Shown one piece after another: positions 5,690 to 5,704 of a stretch of DNA of 5,704 nt. The position numbers and the translations under genes are program-made. The notes beneath the pieces were generated by a model that saw only the letters and a program-made list of their open reading frames with translations, was not told the DNA's origin and did no database searches. The DNA lies in contig JAHEDF010000278.1 in the NCBI GenBank assembly GCA_024641365.1, positions 1 through 5,704 of the forward strand, in the 5' to 3' direction. Numbering within the stretch: position 1 is the stretch's first letter; each line of letters begins with the position of its first letter. Origin of the DNA: Planctomycetota bacterium. Lineage in GTDB: Bacteria; Planctomycetota; UBA11346.

Positions 5690-5704
5690 TTGCACAGCAT
5701 GCAC

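Overview
This 5.7 kb window is a run of same-strand genes from a Gram-negative bacterium. In order it holds the end of an unidentified gene, a membrane-anchored TPR repeat protein, ispD (MEP isoprenoid pathway), a single-domain response-regulator receiver, and dnaK (Hsp70). The Gram-negative assignment rests on the TPR protein's signal peptide and on the roughly 20-residue NBD insertion seen in Gram-negative DnaKs. The DnaK also has the short loop after [10 protein letters not shown] ([17 protein letters not shown]). This differs from the longer E. coli-type loop usual in beta- and gammaproteobacteria and would fit PVC-group, Bacteroidetes-type or alphaproteobacterial DnaKs. I cannot name the phylum from this window.

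Layout. Positions 2-193 are the last 63 codons of an upstream gene that overlaps the TPR gene by four bases (ATGA). Positions 190-2223 encode a 677-residue protein with a signal peptide, a long TPR solenoid, one membrane segment and a Pro/Arg/Gln-rich tail. After a 6-base gap comes ispD (2230-2946). These three genes look like one transcription unit. Positions 2947-3256 hold no convincing gene but are rich in structure: an inverted pair of TCCGGA-based 8-bp repeat arrays (2903-2938 and 3080-3109), a cluster of GGTGC/GCACC half-sites, a sharp 15-bp palindrome (3117-3131) and a hairpin (3195-3228). The receiver gene (3257-3646) follows, and 42 bases later dnaK (3689-5605) starts with a good Shine-Dalgarno sequence. 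The last 99 bases hold no gene and only weak repeats.

How the genes relate. IspD and DnaK are housekeeping proteins with all checked catalytic residues intact. The receiver has every phosphorylation residue but no output domain and no kinase beside it. It may share a transcript with dnaK, because no promoter is obvious in the 42-base gap. No grpE, dnaJ or hrcA lies next to dnaK within the window, and no CIRCE operator or sigma-32 promoter was recognised. No phage, insertion sequence, CRISPR array or RNA gene was found. The least ordinary item is the repeat-bounded intergenic segment. Its left array runs into the ispD reading frame and supplies the last dozen or so residues of the enzyme.
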